Source: Adiantum capillus-veneris
Taxonomy: Eukaryota; Streptophyta; Polypodiopsida; Polypodiales; Pteridaceae
Assembly (NCBI GenBank): GCA_014529385.2
Contig: CM043947.1
Span: 121,224,891-121,284,890, forward strand
Reading direction: 5' to 3'
DNA: 60,000 bases
Under the pieces are notes generated by a model that was not told where the DNA came from, made no database searches, and was given only the letters and a program-made list of their open reading frames with translations. The position numbers and the translations under genes were made by a program. Of this stretch, positions 1 to 9,955 are shown piece after piece. The first letter of the stretch is position 1. Each line of letters opens with the position of its first letter.

Positions 1-1036
1 ATGGGACACCCTCTTTCTCTTTACCTTTTCCTCGGCCACGCTTAATGCCATTGGCTTCCATGTCAAACTCATTTGAATTTGTCACCTCTACCACATGCAC
101 ATTTGGATCTGGCAAAGGTGGAACTCCTTCTACCCCTTGTGGAGGTGGTCTTGGTCCATTTGGCCTTTGTAGAAGCCTTGGTTGTTGACCAGCTCCTTCT
201 CCTGCATTCATCACTGGGTAATTCAAGTTAGGTCTCCCTGGCTCTCCACGGGGCCAAGGACAATTATACATCCCATGTCCAGACTCTCCGCAATTCCAAC
301 ATTGCAAGACTCTCCTAGTTCGTGGCTCTCTCTCTTCTGACTTCTTTGCTTGTCCCTTTGGACCTACAGCTTGTGCAAGGTGAATTGACAGGCTGCTTAA
401 AGATTCATTTAGCTTCTCAATCACTTCAGCCGTTACATCAGGAAGCTCCCTAGATGTTGATGCTTGTGACTTACCTTTGGGTCTAAGAACTTCTATTGGA
501 ACCTCTTCCCTTAAGCACTTGAGTTTCCTATACTTCTCAGCAGCCCTAGTTTCCGCTGCATCAAAAGTAGCAGGTGCACCCGCCTCAACTTTTACCTTAA
601 GGTCAGGAAAGAGTCCGGCTATGAACCTCTCCTTCTTTAAAAATTCTGCACCATCACCAGGGTTACCAACATTTCGTATCCATAGAGCCCAAAGACGTAG
701 CAACTCTTGCTTGTACAAGTAGTAGTCATCTAAGTCTTTTTGCTTATGAGAAACAATGTCTTGCCATAGTTTTTGAGTGTTTTGGGGATCAAAGAAGTAT
801 CTCTTAAAACGATTCAACACTTCTGTGTAATTCCCCTTAACTTCCTCAGGCAAAGAGTCAAACCAAGTACTAGCATCTTTCCTAAGGACCACCTCAAACA
901 TTTCTACACGTTCTTGATCGGTTACTATCCTCTTGATACGGCAAGACATCTTGAAATTTGCTAAAAATAATTCTGCATCCTCTCCAGGCTCTCCAAAGAA
1001 AAGAGGATATCCAGACATTTGGCGTTGGCTCTCCAT
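1..1036 (-). CDS. gag: Gag polyprotein of a Ty3/gypsy retrotransposon, runs off the left edge
   Basis: Reading the minus strand from ATG 1036 gives 345 codons without a stop to the window edge. Residues ~10-150 look like a retrotransposon Gag core (an acidic start, an A-S-T-W-F-D-S-L stretch near 55-62, then a helical region). A CCHC zinc knuckle of canonical spacing (C-X2-C-X4-H-X4-C, starting CWNCGESGH) lies at residues 246-259, followed by a Pro/Arg-rich tail. Gag packages the element RNA in virus-like particles. The start is the first ATG, 49 nt after the preceding small ORF and just downstream of a strong splice-acceptor-like sequence (pyrimidine-rich, ending TTTGCAG at ~1100). No lesion is visible, so this copy may be fairly young. 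Protease and pol would lie to the left, outside the window. Confidence 0.85.
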   Translation of the reverse strand, partial: MESQRQMSGYPLFFGEPGEDAELFLANFKMSCRIKRIVTDQERVEMFEVVLRKDASTWFDSLPEEVKGNYTEVLNRFKRYFFDPQNTQKLWQDIVSHKQKDLDDYYLYKQELLRLWALWIRNVGNPGDGAEFLKKERFIAGLFPDLKVKVEAGAPATFDAAETRAAEKYRKLKCLREEVPIEVLRPKGKSQASTSRELPDVTAEVIEKLNESLSSLSIHLAQAVGPKGQAKKSEEREPRTRRVLQCWNCGESGHGMYNCPWPRGEPGRPNLNYPVMNAGEGAGQQPRLLQRPNGPRPPPQGVEGVPPLPDPNVHVVEVTNSNEFDMEANGIKRGRGKGKEKEGVP

Positions 1037-1085
1037 TATTATGAAAGATTACAACACGAGTTACAATAAGGGATACAATAGAGAT

Positions 1086-1544
1086 TTAGAACCACTTGCC
1101 TGCAAATGAAGAAGTGAGAAAATACCACTCTAGGTTTTCTTCTTCAGCTATCCAAGCTTCAATAAGGTCTCGATTTGTTTGATCAAAACAAAAAGGTAGA
1201 CTATTGATGAGCTCTAAGAAGGGTTGAAATTCTTCAAAGCTAAGGCGATAAACAGAAATCTCTAGAACTTCATTTTCTGGATCCAAAAGAGCAACCACGT
1301 CCCAAGTGATAAATTGCACTTGCTCTACAATTCCCAACGCACAAGCAGTTTGTATAAAAACTAGATCTTCATGCTCGTCGAAGGCCGTGAGAAAGTAGCA
1401 ATTGACTAGGAGCTCCTTTCCTTCGAGTTCCACACAATCGGAGTGAGGCAACCTTCTCACAATTTCATAAAGAACATCCTCATCAAGTCCAATCAAGTTT
1501 GCAAGATTTAAAGACTCCACTTGTGCTACAAAATTCCTGGACAA
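1086..1544 (-). CDS. Small ORF/exon upstream of gag (paralogue of 1591-2145)
   Basis: An open frame of about 152 codons lies between the primer site and gag, on the gag strand. I do not recognise the family. It shares blocks with the next ORF upstream: R-R-L-P-H, F-I-Q-x-x-C-A-L, a Trp a few residues later, then R-L-(S/T)-F-x-E-F and L-I-N-S-L-P-F. It contains no ATG at all (the open frame begins at a TTG), so it cannot start as an ordinary gene. Near its 3' end is a pyrimidine tract followed by TTTGCAG at ~1100, a good plant splice-acceptor match. It may be an exon of a spliced leader gene or a captured host gene fragment. Existence of the paralogy is firm; function is unknown. Confidence 0.5.
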   Translation of the reverse strand: MSRNFVAQVESLNLANLIGLDEDVLYEIVRRLPHSDCVELEGKELLVNCYFLTAFDEHEDLVFIQTACALGIVEQVQFITWDVVALLDPENEVLEISVYRLSFEEFQPFLELINSLPFCFDQTNRDLIEAWIAEEENLEWYFLTSSFAGKWF

Positions 1545-1590
1545 AAACTCCTTATGATTATGGTTAAATCATTCAAAAGCATAAAGAGAT

Positions 1591-2145
1591 TTACAATGTC
1601 TCTATGAACAAAGTGTCATAGAAAGTAGAGAAGGATGAGAATTTATACAAATTTGCAATCTTCTCTATGCTCTCTTTATTAAGACAAGCTCTAAATAGCT
1701 CCCTATCTCCTTTGTTGAAAGCGAAAGGAAGACTATTAATAAGACGCAAATGAGGGAAAAATTCACCAAATGTGAGTCTATGAAGCGTGAACTCTGGCCG
1801 CAAGTTTCCTGAAGAGTCTTCCTCAATGGTGAAATGCACTCGCCAAACGCCAAATTTCACTCTATTTACCAATCTTAGGGCACACACTAGTTGGATGAAT
1901 GCGCGGTCTTCCTTAGTACCCAACAACAAGAGGAAAATGGAATCCACGCGTAGGACCTTCCGTCTTAACTTCACCACCCTCTTGTTATGAGGGAGACGCC
2001 TTACTACTTGCTCCTGCAACTCAATTGGTAATAGAGCTAGATCTCTAAGGATTGAACTTTCACTGCACACACATTCCCAGTTAGAACAAATGATCGTTTT
2101 TTTGTTTCTTGTAACAACTTGGACAAAGAAAAAACAAACATACAC
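1591..2145 (-). CDS. Small ORF/exon upstream of gag (paralogue of 1086-1544)
   Basis: This is an open frame of up to 184 codons on the gag strand, unrecognised. It resembles the 152-codon ORF downstream, with the shared R-R-L-P-H, F-I-Q-x-x-C-A-L and L-I-N-S-L-P-F blocks in the same order and similar spacing, so the two look like an old tandem duplication. It also lacks any in-frame ATG. A branch-point-like CTAAC (2080-2084) and TGTGTGCAG just before 2062 suggest that the true coding part begins as an exon at ~2062. The segment before that (Phe/Val/Lys-rich) would then be intron. No signal peptide, membrane segment or catalytic motif is evident. Confidence 0.45.
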   Translation of the reverse strand: MYVCFFFVQVVTRNKKTIICSNWECVCSESSILRDLALLPIELQEQVVRRLPHNKRVVKLRRKVLRVDSIFLLLLGTKEDRAFIQLVCALRLVNRVKFGVWRVHFTIEEDSSGNLRPEFTLHRLTFGEFFPHLRLINSLPFAFNKGDRELFRACLNKESIEKIANLYKFSSFSTFYDTLFIETL

Positions 2146-2171
2146 ACTATTTTGCCGGGCTGCACTTCATT

Positions 2172-2393
2172 TTAAAATAAAATGAACACATGTACATCAA
2201 AAGAAGTGTGGTAGTTGATGAGAGGTAGAATGACAGGGTTTGGTGATGCAAGAATTTCTCCTGCTCTTTGGGCACCAAACAAGAACACAATTCGTTGTTG
2301 AAAATGGATCTTTCTACTAATTGCAACGTTAAATATTCTAATGTGTGGAGTAAAATGAAAGGGAAAAACCTCTATTCTTGGGCCATTATCCAT
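2172..2393 (-). CDS. Short ORF upstream of gag (paralogue of 2415-2627)
   Basis: A 73-codon ATG-initiated frame in the leader of the left element. It resembles the preceding 70-codon ORF: both have F-Q-x-x-I, then G-x-x-R-x-x-E-I-x-A-S-x-N-P, I-L-P-L-I and a D-V-x-x-F-x-L-F end. The C-terminal portion is T-rich in DNA, so it may be intron rather than protein. Function unknown; no known family recognised. Confidence 0.4.
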   Translation of the reverse strand: MDNGPRIEVFPFHFTPHIRIFNVAISRKIHFQQRIVFLFGAQRAGEILASPNPVILPLINYHTSFDVHVFILF

Positions 2394-2414
2394 GGCCTAT
2401 GCATGTCCTAATGC

Positions 2415-2627
2415 TTAAAACAAAACAAAAATATAGACGTCCAAACTAAGGTCGTACCTAATGAGAGGCAAAATAAAAGGATTTACTGAAGCGTTTATCT
2501 CGGCCAACCTAAGAGGACCTAAAATTCTACGAATGACACGTTGAAATTGCAACTTAGTAATAACAATTATGTGTACCTTTTGCCTTGCAATGGGAATGAA
2601 GGGATCATACAAATTCTCATGATTCAT
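2415..2627 (-). CDS. Short ORF upstream of gag (paralogue of 2172-2393)
   Basis: A 70-codon ATG-initiated frame, first of four small ORFs between the primer site and gag. It is in the same reading frame as the next ORF and resembles it over most of its length, so an ancient tandem duplication is likely. An AG/GTACGA donor-like sequence after the I-L-P-L-I block (~2457) could make this an exon end. Function unknown. Confidence 0.4.
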   Translation of the reverse strand: MNHENLYDPFIPIARQKVHIIVITKLQFQRVIRRILGPLRLAEINASVNPFILPLIRYDLSLDVYIFVLF

Positions 2628-2682
2628 GCAAGCTACTTGATTATGCTAAAGGTTGAGCCTTCACAAAACATACACAAGCCTG

Positions 2683-2700
2683 TCCTCCGTGGGGGCACCA
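2683..2700 (-). other. Candidate primer binding site of the left minus-strand element
   Basis: On the minus strand the LTR candidate ends in CCTCA, then three bases, then TGGTGCCCCCACGGAGGA. A TGG start 0-5 nt after the LTR end is what a tRNA primer site looks like. The exact tRNA is not identified; it resembles the TGGCGCCCACCGTGG type reported in plant Ty3 elements. Confidence 0.45.
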
Positions 2701-2703
2701 ATT

Positions 2704-2962
2704 TGAGGCGGTCCGGGGCGGGCAACAAGAAGAGAAACCTCTAGACACCCTTCAAGGCTCCCGTGCTACTCAATGGGGCTGGGGCACAACACAACACAAA
2801 CCAAAACAACAAACCCACAGCCAAATCCCAACTACACAAGGGGCACCACCTAGTTTAAGAGCGAACTAGGACGCAAAAGAGGAGAATCGTTAGAGCAACC
2901 CACAAACAAGCAAGGAATTTACACTAACCCTAACACCAATGGAATACTCTCACACCCTAAAA

Positions 2963-3014
<52 letters not shown>

Positions 3015-5207
3015 TGCTCGGGCTGCTTTGAAACGTATCGGCAATGATCAAGCAAACACAACTATATATTTAAGAAAGAGAGAGAAAGGGGGAGGGGGTG
3101 CTTGTTGCATTAATACCTTCTTACAAATCTGTCATGACAAATCAAAGTGAAATTAGTATTTGTTCAACATAGCTTGCGTAAATTTCACCACAACACATCA
3201 CAAGAAAAGCCACCCCAATCACTGTCTTAAAGCCAGGGGAGTCCTCTCCACCCTGTCGCCCTCTTACAGTATGTGGGATTTATGGCTAGGTTGATGACAA
3301 CACCAGAGAACAAGCTATCAAGAACTTAACAAAAAACACCAAGACACTTACGCATCATTGTTGTCCATTACTTCACGTTGGAAGGGAGACAAAATATCCA
3401 AGCTTAGTCCAAATCCTCCCTCCTTGATTCAGCAAATGTTGGGCTTACACTAGTAGGAGAAATGATAGATTTCCTACTCTCAATTGAATGATCACTCTCT
3501 CTCTTACAATGGCATAGAGTTCCCTTGCTAATCCCCTATTACAACACATGCACATGCATAAGACAATGAGCTTCCACTCAAGAGCTCCTTCTAGAGAGGT
3601 TGAGCTTGGCTTCTCAAGCTATAGCATAGTGCTCTTGCTTATGGCTCTCCCTTTTGTGCTAGCTACACCCTCCTTTTATAGCAATTTTGAAGGCTAAGTT
3701 TACTCCTCTAACCATGGTTGGGTTAGATTTTCAGCAATTTATCTAATTTCTTTTGCTTGGAATTATCAAGAAGTTGGTGGGGAAAGAGAGAGGAGAGAAA
3801 TGGAGGTGATAGGACTTTTCATAGTGGGTTAGTGTTAGTAGAGTTAGTATTAATTTACAAATGGAATTGGATATTTACAATGGGAGTATCCATGTAGGAT
3901 ACAAATAAGGAAGAAAACTCTTAAGAGGTAAGAAAAGGTTGAATTTTGTGGTTTTTTTGATAGATATGGGTAATTTGGAGGAGGAAAAATGAGACTAGGT
4001 GGTCAATTTTGGAATGGAATTGGGTGTGGGAGGTGTGAGTTTACCATGGTTTCTCTTATTCTTCAAGGTTGAAGAGAAGGTGAGTAGGGTGCAGAGAGGT
4101 GGGGATGATGAGTGGAGAAGTGTGTGTGAAAGAGGAAAATGATAAAGTGGAAGAGAGAGTGTGGCTGCATAGCATGGGAAAACTGAGGTCCACTAAAAAA
4201 ATCATAGCTCACAGCTCGTAGCTCAAAAAAATATGAAAAAATTTGAGGCAAAAGTTCAGCCCACAAGCTACAACTTTTGTTTGTATCACCTTTTCAAATT
4301 CGGAGAGCAAGTGAGCTTTAAAAATTCAGCAAAACCGACCGTGTTTTTCCACTGCACAAGGTCTTTGTGGGGTCCTTCTTTGGATGATTCTTTTGAATAC
4401 CTCCAAGAGTGAGCCTTCCATAGTGCATGTATGCATGCCACCTACCCTTGACCTTATTTGGTAGGTCTATAATTGAAGATATTGTTGAGATTAGGATATA
4501 AGTGAATAGTACAACTAAGAAAATCAAATATTGAGGGGTCTAAAAAATATGTACATGTCAAATATAAATAATATAGGTGGAAAAATATAAAGGGGTCAAA
4601 ATAAATCTCTCTCATTACAAGTCTACCATAAAAAGATGAATATTTTTGGTGGTCTAATTTATGAGAGTAATAGAGAATATATGTAGGAAGGAAAAAATCA
4701 CAATAGTGAGAAAAATATACACATAAATAGAACTAGTTTTTTTGGATTTTTGTTGGGATGGAGTTACACAAAATATAAGAGAAGCTTACATGAAAATATT
4801 TCTATATGGAATAAAGAGTATGAAAAATGGTAAGAAAAAATTGTGGTAATGGTGAGGCAATGTACAGAGCATAAATAACACACACCTAGGTAGAAATATT
4901 TAAATAAATACCAAAATAATTATGAAAAAATCTTTTATTTAGGCCCTATATACAAAGAACTATTTACATATGCATGGGCCATAATATACTTATATTTTTT
5001 ATTTTTATTATTTATTTTTATTTTTTTGGCTCAACTAGCCCAATGACTAGCTAATTGAGGGTTTTTGAAGAAGATATGGGAAAAGTCCCGTGACTCACGC
5101 ACGCCTATGTACAGTGAAATGGTAGGGATAGCCACAGTGTTTGGGTGATTTTGGTAGGGTGAGGTAACTCATTGTGGCAATTACAAAGAGCCGAAAAACG
5201 GCTATCA
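2704..5207 (-). mobile_element. Long LTR (~2.5 kb) shared by two internal regions
   Basis: The boundaries are inferred from both sides. The right end (minus-strand start, TGATAGCCG) abuts a purine tract and an integrase C-terminus. The left end (minus-strand ...CCTCA) abuts a primer-site-like sequence and the gag leader. TG...CA ends fit an LTR. No second copy is in the window, so the limits rest on context only. It holds a GA microsatellite and AT-rich, otherwise featureless DNA. Short open frames inside it are not credible genes. Confidence 0.45.
2965..3011. repeat. (GA)n microsatellite
   Basis: About 23 uninterrupted GA units lie inside the left LTR candidate. Confidence 0.95.
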
Positions 5208-5221
5208 TTAGCCCTCCCCCT
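5208..5221 (-). other. Polypurine tract of the left element
   Basis: On the minus strand AGGGGGAGGGC followed by TAA stands immediately before the LTR start TGATAGCC and 14 nt after the end of the integrase ORF. This is the expected place for plus-strand primer formation during reverse transcription. Confidence 0.55.
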
Positions 5222-5235
5222 GGATGATGGTATAT

Positions 5236-5697
5236 TCATGTACCATCATAGAGCATCTTTTCCAAAGAGAGTGCTTCAGAGTCCTTGACGAGATCTTTAT
5301 TGTTTGGCCCCTCAGAATTTTGGCTGGAGTTACACTCATGCTTCATGTAGCAATACTTACACGAGACAGCGGCCTTTGGACAGATCTTTGGTAGATCCTT
5401 TGGTAGAAGGCGACTCAAATAGGGCTTCAAGCGATACCCGTTTACTTTCCTGGAGTGCTCTTTACCATTCAAGTCCATAAGCTGATAGTAACTTGAATTG
5501 AAAGCCTTCTTGACTATGTATGGCCCTTGCCATCTAGTTTCAAACTTGGCATCAAAACGATTATCGAGTCGATTGTCATACCTTAGCACCAGATCTCCTT
5601 CATTGATGCCTTTGTCCTTTAGTTTCTTGTCAAGCTTCTCCTTCGCCTGCGTAGCTTTCCTCTTGTAGCACTCGTATGCTGCTTCTCTTTTCCACAC
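5236..5697 (-). pseudogene. Integrase C-terminal fragment, truncated at a junction with element A
   Basis: About 150 codons match the C-terminal part of a Ty3 integrase: a Lys/Glu-rich helix, a G-D-L-V-L-R strand, then R-W-x-G-P-Y, Y-x-L-x-D-L-x-G and V-N-G-x-R-L-K-P-Y near residue 90. This small barrel binds DNA. A Cys-rich tail (C-K-Y-C-Y-M-K-H-E-C) follows. The catalytic core should lie upstream on the minus strand, but at ~5697 the sequence changes abruptly to plus-strand gag of element A, so the fragment is cut by a rearrangement or insertion. The V-N-G-x-R-L-K-P-Y end resembles the Athila type and not a chromodomain integrase. Confidence 0.75.
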
Positions 5698-7475
5698 AAT
5701 ACGAGGGATTTGGTCTTACTCTAGAAGGTACGGCATTGACATGGTTTCAACCACTGAACATAGGGGGATTCCAGGACATTGACCATTTGCTAAGAGAGTT
5801 TGCTGAGGAATTCTCGAAACGAGGGATTAAGCACAATACGGTCTCACAAATATATGCTTTTAAACAGAGAGAACACGAAAAAGTGAAGGAAGCTTCACTT
5901 CGCTTCAAACAATACATTGAGAGATGTCCAGTACGTGAGCGACCACAAGATGACAGACTATCTATTCTCTTTATTGAGGGACTGAGAAACGACACTCTCA
6001 AGAAGGACTTGCACTTGAAAGCTTGTACAAGTTTCGAGCAAGTAACGAGAGAGGCATTGTACTTAGTGGATAACTGTACGGTTTATGGAGAGGTGTCAGC
6101 GGATACAGATTTTGCACCTAGTAGCTCCTCCTCCGTAGCGAGCGAGACTACCACTAAAAAGAATGTTCAAACAACAACCATGCCAAATGTAGAGCAAATG
6201 ATAGAAGATGCTCTAAAAAGGATGGCACCATACCAAAAACCATTGCCAAAACCACTGAAATGGTGTGCGATTGAGCAAAAATGGACAAATCATCCAACAG
6301 AGGAGTGCTATTACAACAAAGGTTATGTAAGGGAGCGTCAGTATGCACCTCCTGCTCAATTAGCACCACCTCAGGTACATCCAGTACCTCGATACCCAAC
6401 GGGAAATGTACAAGGACCTATGGGGATAGAAAGACCGCAACCGGTATTGGGACAACAACCACCTTTACCAGGAGCAAGACCAGTGGGCATGAGATATGCA
6501 CCAACCTTAGAGAATCAGGAAGAACAAGCCCTAGTGCCTGTTCAAGCCTATTATGAAGAATCTGGTGCACACATGTCTCCAACTGTGTATTACCCACCAG
6601 AAGAACCCAAACAACCAGAACCATGGGGCATGATAGGGAATGTTGGAACACAAACAGTTATAAGTGCTTCTGATGAAGAGAGATACAATTTGGACGCAAG
6701 AACATTGATGTTCATAGCTCATGGAGGGTTAACAAGACAAAGACCATCCTATCCACAAAGGACGAATCAAATGGGACCAAGACTAGCACTAGGACCCTGT
6801 TATAAGTGTGGAGGTGACCATCTGATGAATGTTTGCCCACATACGGAAATCATTAGAATTAACGCTTATTGCACTGAGTGTGGGGTTACTCACTTCATTG
6901 AGGATTGTTCAAAGAATCCAAACAAAGTGCAAAAAATGACATTGAATATGTTAGAAACGATTCCTACCAGCAGTGGGTCTGAAAATGAAACTCTGATACC
7001 AACGCAAGTTGTTACTAGAGCTCAAGCTAAGAAAACCACTAGAGAACCTGAGAATGGAAAGTTAGAGACTGAAGTGGTTAGTCCAGGACCTCGGAGTCAG
7101 AAAAACACATGGAAAGCTAGAAAAGCACGCATGAAGTTGAGAAGAGAACGTGAAGACGCTATTTTAGTTGAAGAACTAAAGCGAACGAAAGATAGATTAG
7201 AAAAACTTGAGAGTCAAAACGGGAAACGAGAGATGAGCCCGGAAAGAACAAAACAAAAGAGTATCAAAGAAACAACGAGCTTAAGCTCAGGGGGATCAAT
7301 GCTAGTTGACAAAGTACACGAACCATTGGACGCACTGATGAGAGCTTACGAAGCTAGGTTAAAGAACAACCAAACACAAGAACAGAGGTGGATGACATAC
7401 CCAAACGCGGAATTGGAAAAGCAGAGACTTGAAATGTGCCAGAGAATGATCAAGACTGCACAAGCTTTATTATAA
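5698..7475 (+). pseudogene. gag: Gag of element A, N-terminus missing
   Basis: The open frame begins inside the Gag core. The F-G-L-T-L-E-G-T-A-L-T-W-F stretch aligns with L-S-L-T-L-S-G-K-A-G-D-W-Y of B1 Gag, so the N-terminal domain is lost at the 5698 junction. Two zinc knuckles of shortened spacing C-X2-C-X3-H-X4-C are at codon positions 6798-6836 and 6870-6908, and a degenerate third (first Cys pair lost) lies near 6265. A basic, coiled C-terminal region follows. The frame stops at TAA 7473-7475, and the protease frame resumes in the same phase 15 nt later. That stop may be the natural gag terminator or a lesion; B1 has no stop there. Gag binds the genomic RNA and builds particles. Confidence 0.8.
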
Positions 7476-7490
7476 CCACCAAGAGAAACA

Positions 7491-8573
7491 ATGAATTGTG
7501 GAACGGAAAACCCAATTCAGCAAGAGACTATCGTTTCACGGGTAGCTGAAAAGACTCCCAGTGCACAAAAGCCTGAAAATACACACAAGGATGACCGCAT
7601 AGTGTTGAACACAACCGATCAGGAGGTCGAGAGTTTTCATCCAGTCATACAGAGGTCTTACGGAAGAGATGATGATTACAATGAATTTTGGAAACAAGTG
7701 AGAGAGGCAAACTTTGCAAACGAGCTAAGTTGCCAAGCTAATCAGACAAATTGGGAAAAGGACATCAGAAATCCTCCCATTGTGGAATTTGAGACAGGAT
7801 CTCAAGTGGACTTGGATCTGCAATCTTACTGGGGAGATGGGGGCTCTGTTAGAACAATGGAGAGCAAACCTCATTCACTGAAAACCTTACCTTCATACTT
7901 AGGAGAGTATGAAGCAAAATCCGAGATTAGAGCACTTCCCTCACGGAAAATCTCATCAGAAAAAGTCATGGACTCACAAGGATTGATAGAGATCTTGTCA
8001 ACACCAGTGACATGCACTATCACTTTAGCTGAGCTTTTGAGGCTAAGACCACATATGTGGACCACTGTAGGAAAATGCTTGGAGAAATTTGGGATAAAAG
8101 ACCCAACATCGAGACTGCAAGAGGGCATACAAGAGCTGAGCAAACCACAAAAGAACGCTAAGCCTGTACCCTTAAACAAGGTCGGAGAGTATTGCGAAGG
8201 TGAAGAGGGGAATACAACCTTACCAGTTGAATTCCAAGGAGTGAAGACAATGGCAATACTAGACAGCGGAGCTGGGGTAGCCATTGCTACAAAAGAAATC
8301 TGGAAAAAATGGGGGAAACCAGCAATAAGGAAGACCAGGTTGAAACTCCAATTAGCAGATGGACACATGGAGAAACCTATGGGGCTATTAGAGAAAGTTG
8401 TAGTGACATCTTGCGGCATTGAATACGAACATACTTTTGCTATTGTCGATTTTGGCAAGGAGAATAACTATGATATCATACTGGGAAGACCATTCATGAG
8501 ACAGTTGAAAATGGTCCAGGATTGGGGCTACGATCACATATACCTGAGAAATATGGAACCACTACACGTGTGA
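7491..8573 (+). pseudogene. Protease (PR1) region of element A, frameshifted at its end
   Basis: An open frame of 360 codons in phase with gag. Its last ~110 residues form a retropepsin: strand, then I-L-D-S-G-A-G-V with the catalytic Asp at residue 258, a flap region, and I-I-L-G-R-P-F near the end. The enzyme works as a dimer and cleaves the Gag-Pol precursor. The ~250 residues before it match the Gag-PR linker of B1 in part (an L-G-Q/E-Y-(F/C)-E-G-(D/E)-E block just before PR). The frame ends at 8573, but homology to B1 continues in another phase from ~8550, so a small indel or a frameshift separates PR1 from RT. Confidence 0.8.
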
Positions 8574-9955
8574 ACCTGAAAGACCATAGCTACAAAGATG
8601 TGAAGCGAACACCGGTAGAGGAGTTTGATTCAGCTACTTTGGCGGGATCCGAATTTCCAGCTTGGTTAGGTAAACCCAAGGAGTTATGGATGTGTGGAGC
8701 TTCGAAATGTGGAAGTCTGAAACGAGAAGAATGTGTTTTAGAAAGGGCTATCGAAGATGAAACTTATATAAGAGAACCCTTTCCAGAGGACACGTTTGAA
8801 CCATTAGAATGGACACACATTCTAGCAACCCTAGATGTTTGTGCAATTCCGGATGGTCCCACAACGCAATTTTGCGATAAGGATGGGTACGATGTGGTTC
8901 CTTACTTCATGTTGAGAACTGTACTCGAAAAAGAAACTGAAAAGAACGAGACACTGGAAAAAGAAGATGAAGAAGAGGTGTTTCATGACATTCCCAATCA
9001 TCCAGAGTGGGGAAATGAAGCAGACAACGAGTCAACGGACAATTCAAGCGGAAACGAAGAAACTATAACGGATGTCCGATTTTATGATTTTCCGAACCAA
9101 ACTAAACAACGCCAGAAACACTATAGAGCAAAGAAAAAAACAAAAGGGGTTAGAACCAATCCGATGCCTAGAATAAGAGGAAAAAATCAATTCCTAATGC
9201 TAGTAAAGGCTGAAGATTGTGTTAAGGACAAGGTTTCTAGAAGAATGAGAGGCAACGATCAAAAGAGCTTAAGAAAAGACAAAAGAGGCTCAAGAAATCA
9301 AGTTCAAAAGAATGGAACGAAAACTGAAACAGAAAAATCAGAAAAGAACAAGCGCAACAGAGAACACGCAGAGTCCAAGTTAGAACGTAGAAACAAGTAC
9401 AGAGAGCTCAAGAAAACTTTGAAAGAAGTTTGGACAACAGAAATTGAGAGTGGAGAGGACGAAAACGCCAAAATCAAGGAAAACATGGATGTTCCCTCTC
9501 ACTACAGGAAATTCACAATTGAGGATAGGAAGGTGGTATTAACCCAACCTATTCGAGAGAGAAGGGAGAACGAATCTTATGACGGACCGGAGGATGCAAA
9601 AAAAGTTGATTTAGCAGCTCCAGGTGAGACGCCTAGACCGGTGTACATAGCCACAGATTTGTCTCCAAGCGAGGAAGAGAGACTTTTGAGTCTTCTCAGA
9701 GAGTACAGGGATGTGTTTGCATGGTCTTATAAGGACTTAAAGGGAGTTGACCCATCGATATGTCAACACACAATCCCACTAAAACAAGACACAAAGCCTA
9801 GCAGACAGAGACCATACACGTATAATGATACGTTTGCTAAGCGAATCAAGGAAGAGATAGATAAGCTAATGGAAGCTGAATTCATATACGAGATTGAACA
9901 CACCGATTGGGTATCTCCGATTGTGGTAGTACCTAAGAAGAACGGAAAACTCTGA
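8522..9955 (+). pseudogene. PR-RT linker and RT N-terminus of element A, ended by TGA
   Basis: The frame is closed by TGA 9953-9955 and continues in the same phase with RT. The first part has a short block shared with B1 (W-(T/V)-H-x-x-A-T-(L/I)-D). Then comes a strongly charged low-complexity linker (acidic, then Lys/Arg-rich). The final ~110 residues begin RT: D-V-F-A-W-S-Y, H-T-I-P-L, R-Q-R-P-Y and P-K-K-N-G-K-L. In B1 the next residue is Arg, so the stop is most simply CGA changed to TGA, a C-to-T change at a CpG. No internal ATG is needed because this is part of a polyprotein. Confidence 0.75.
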
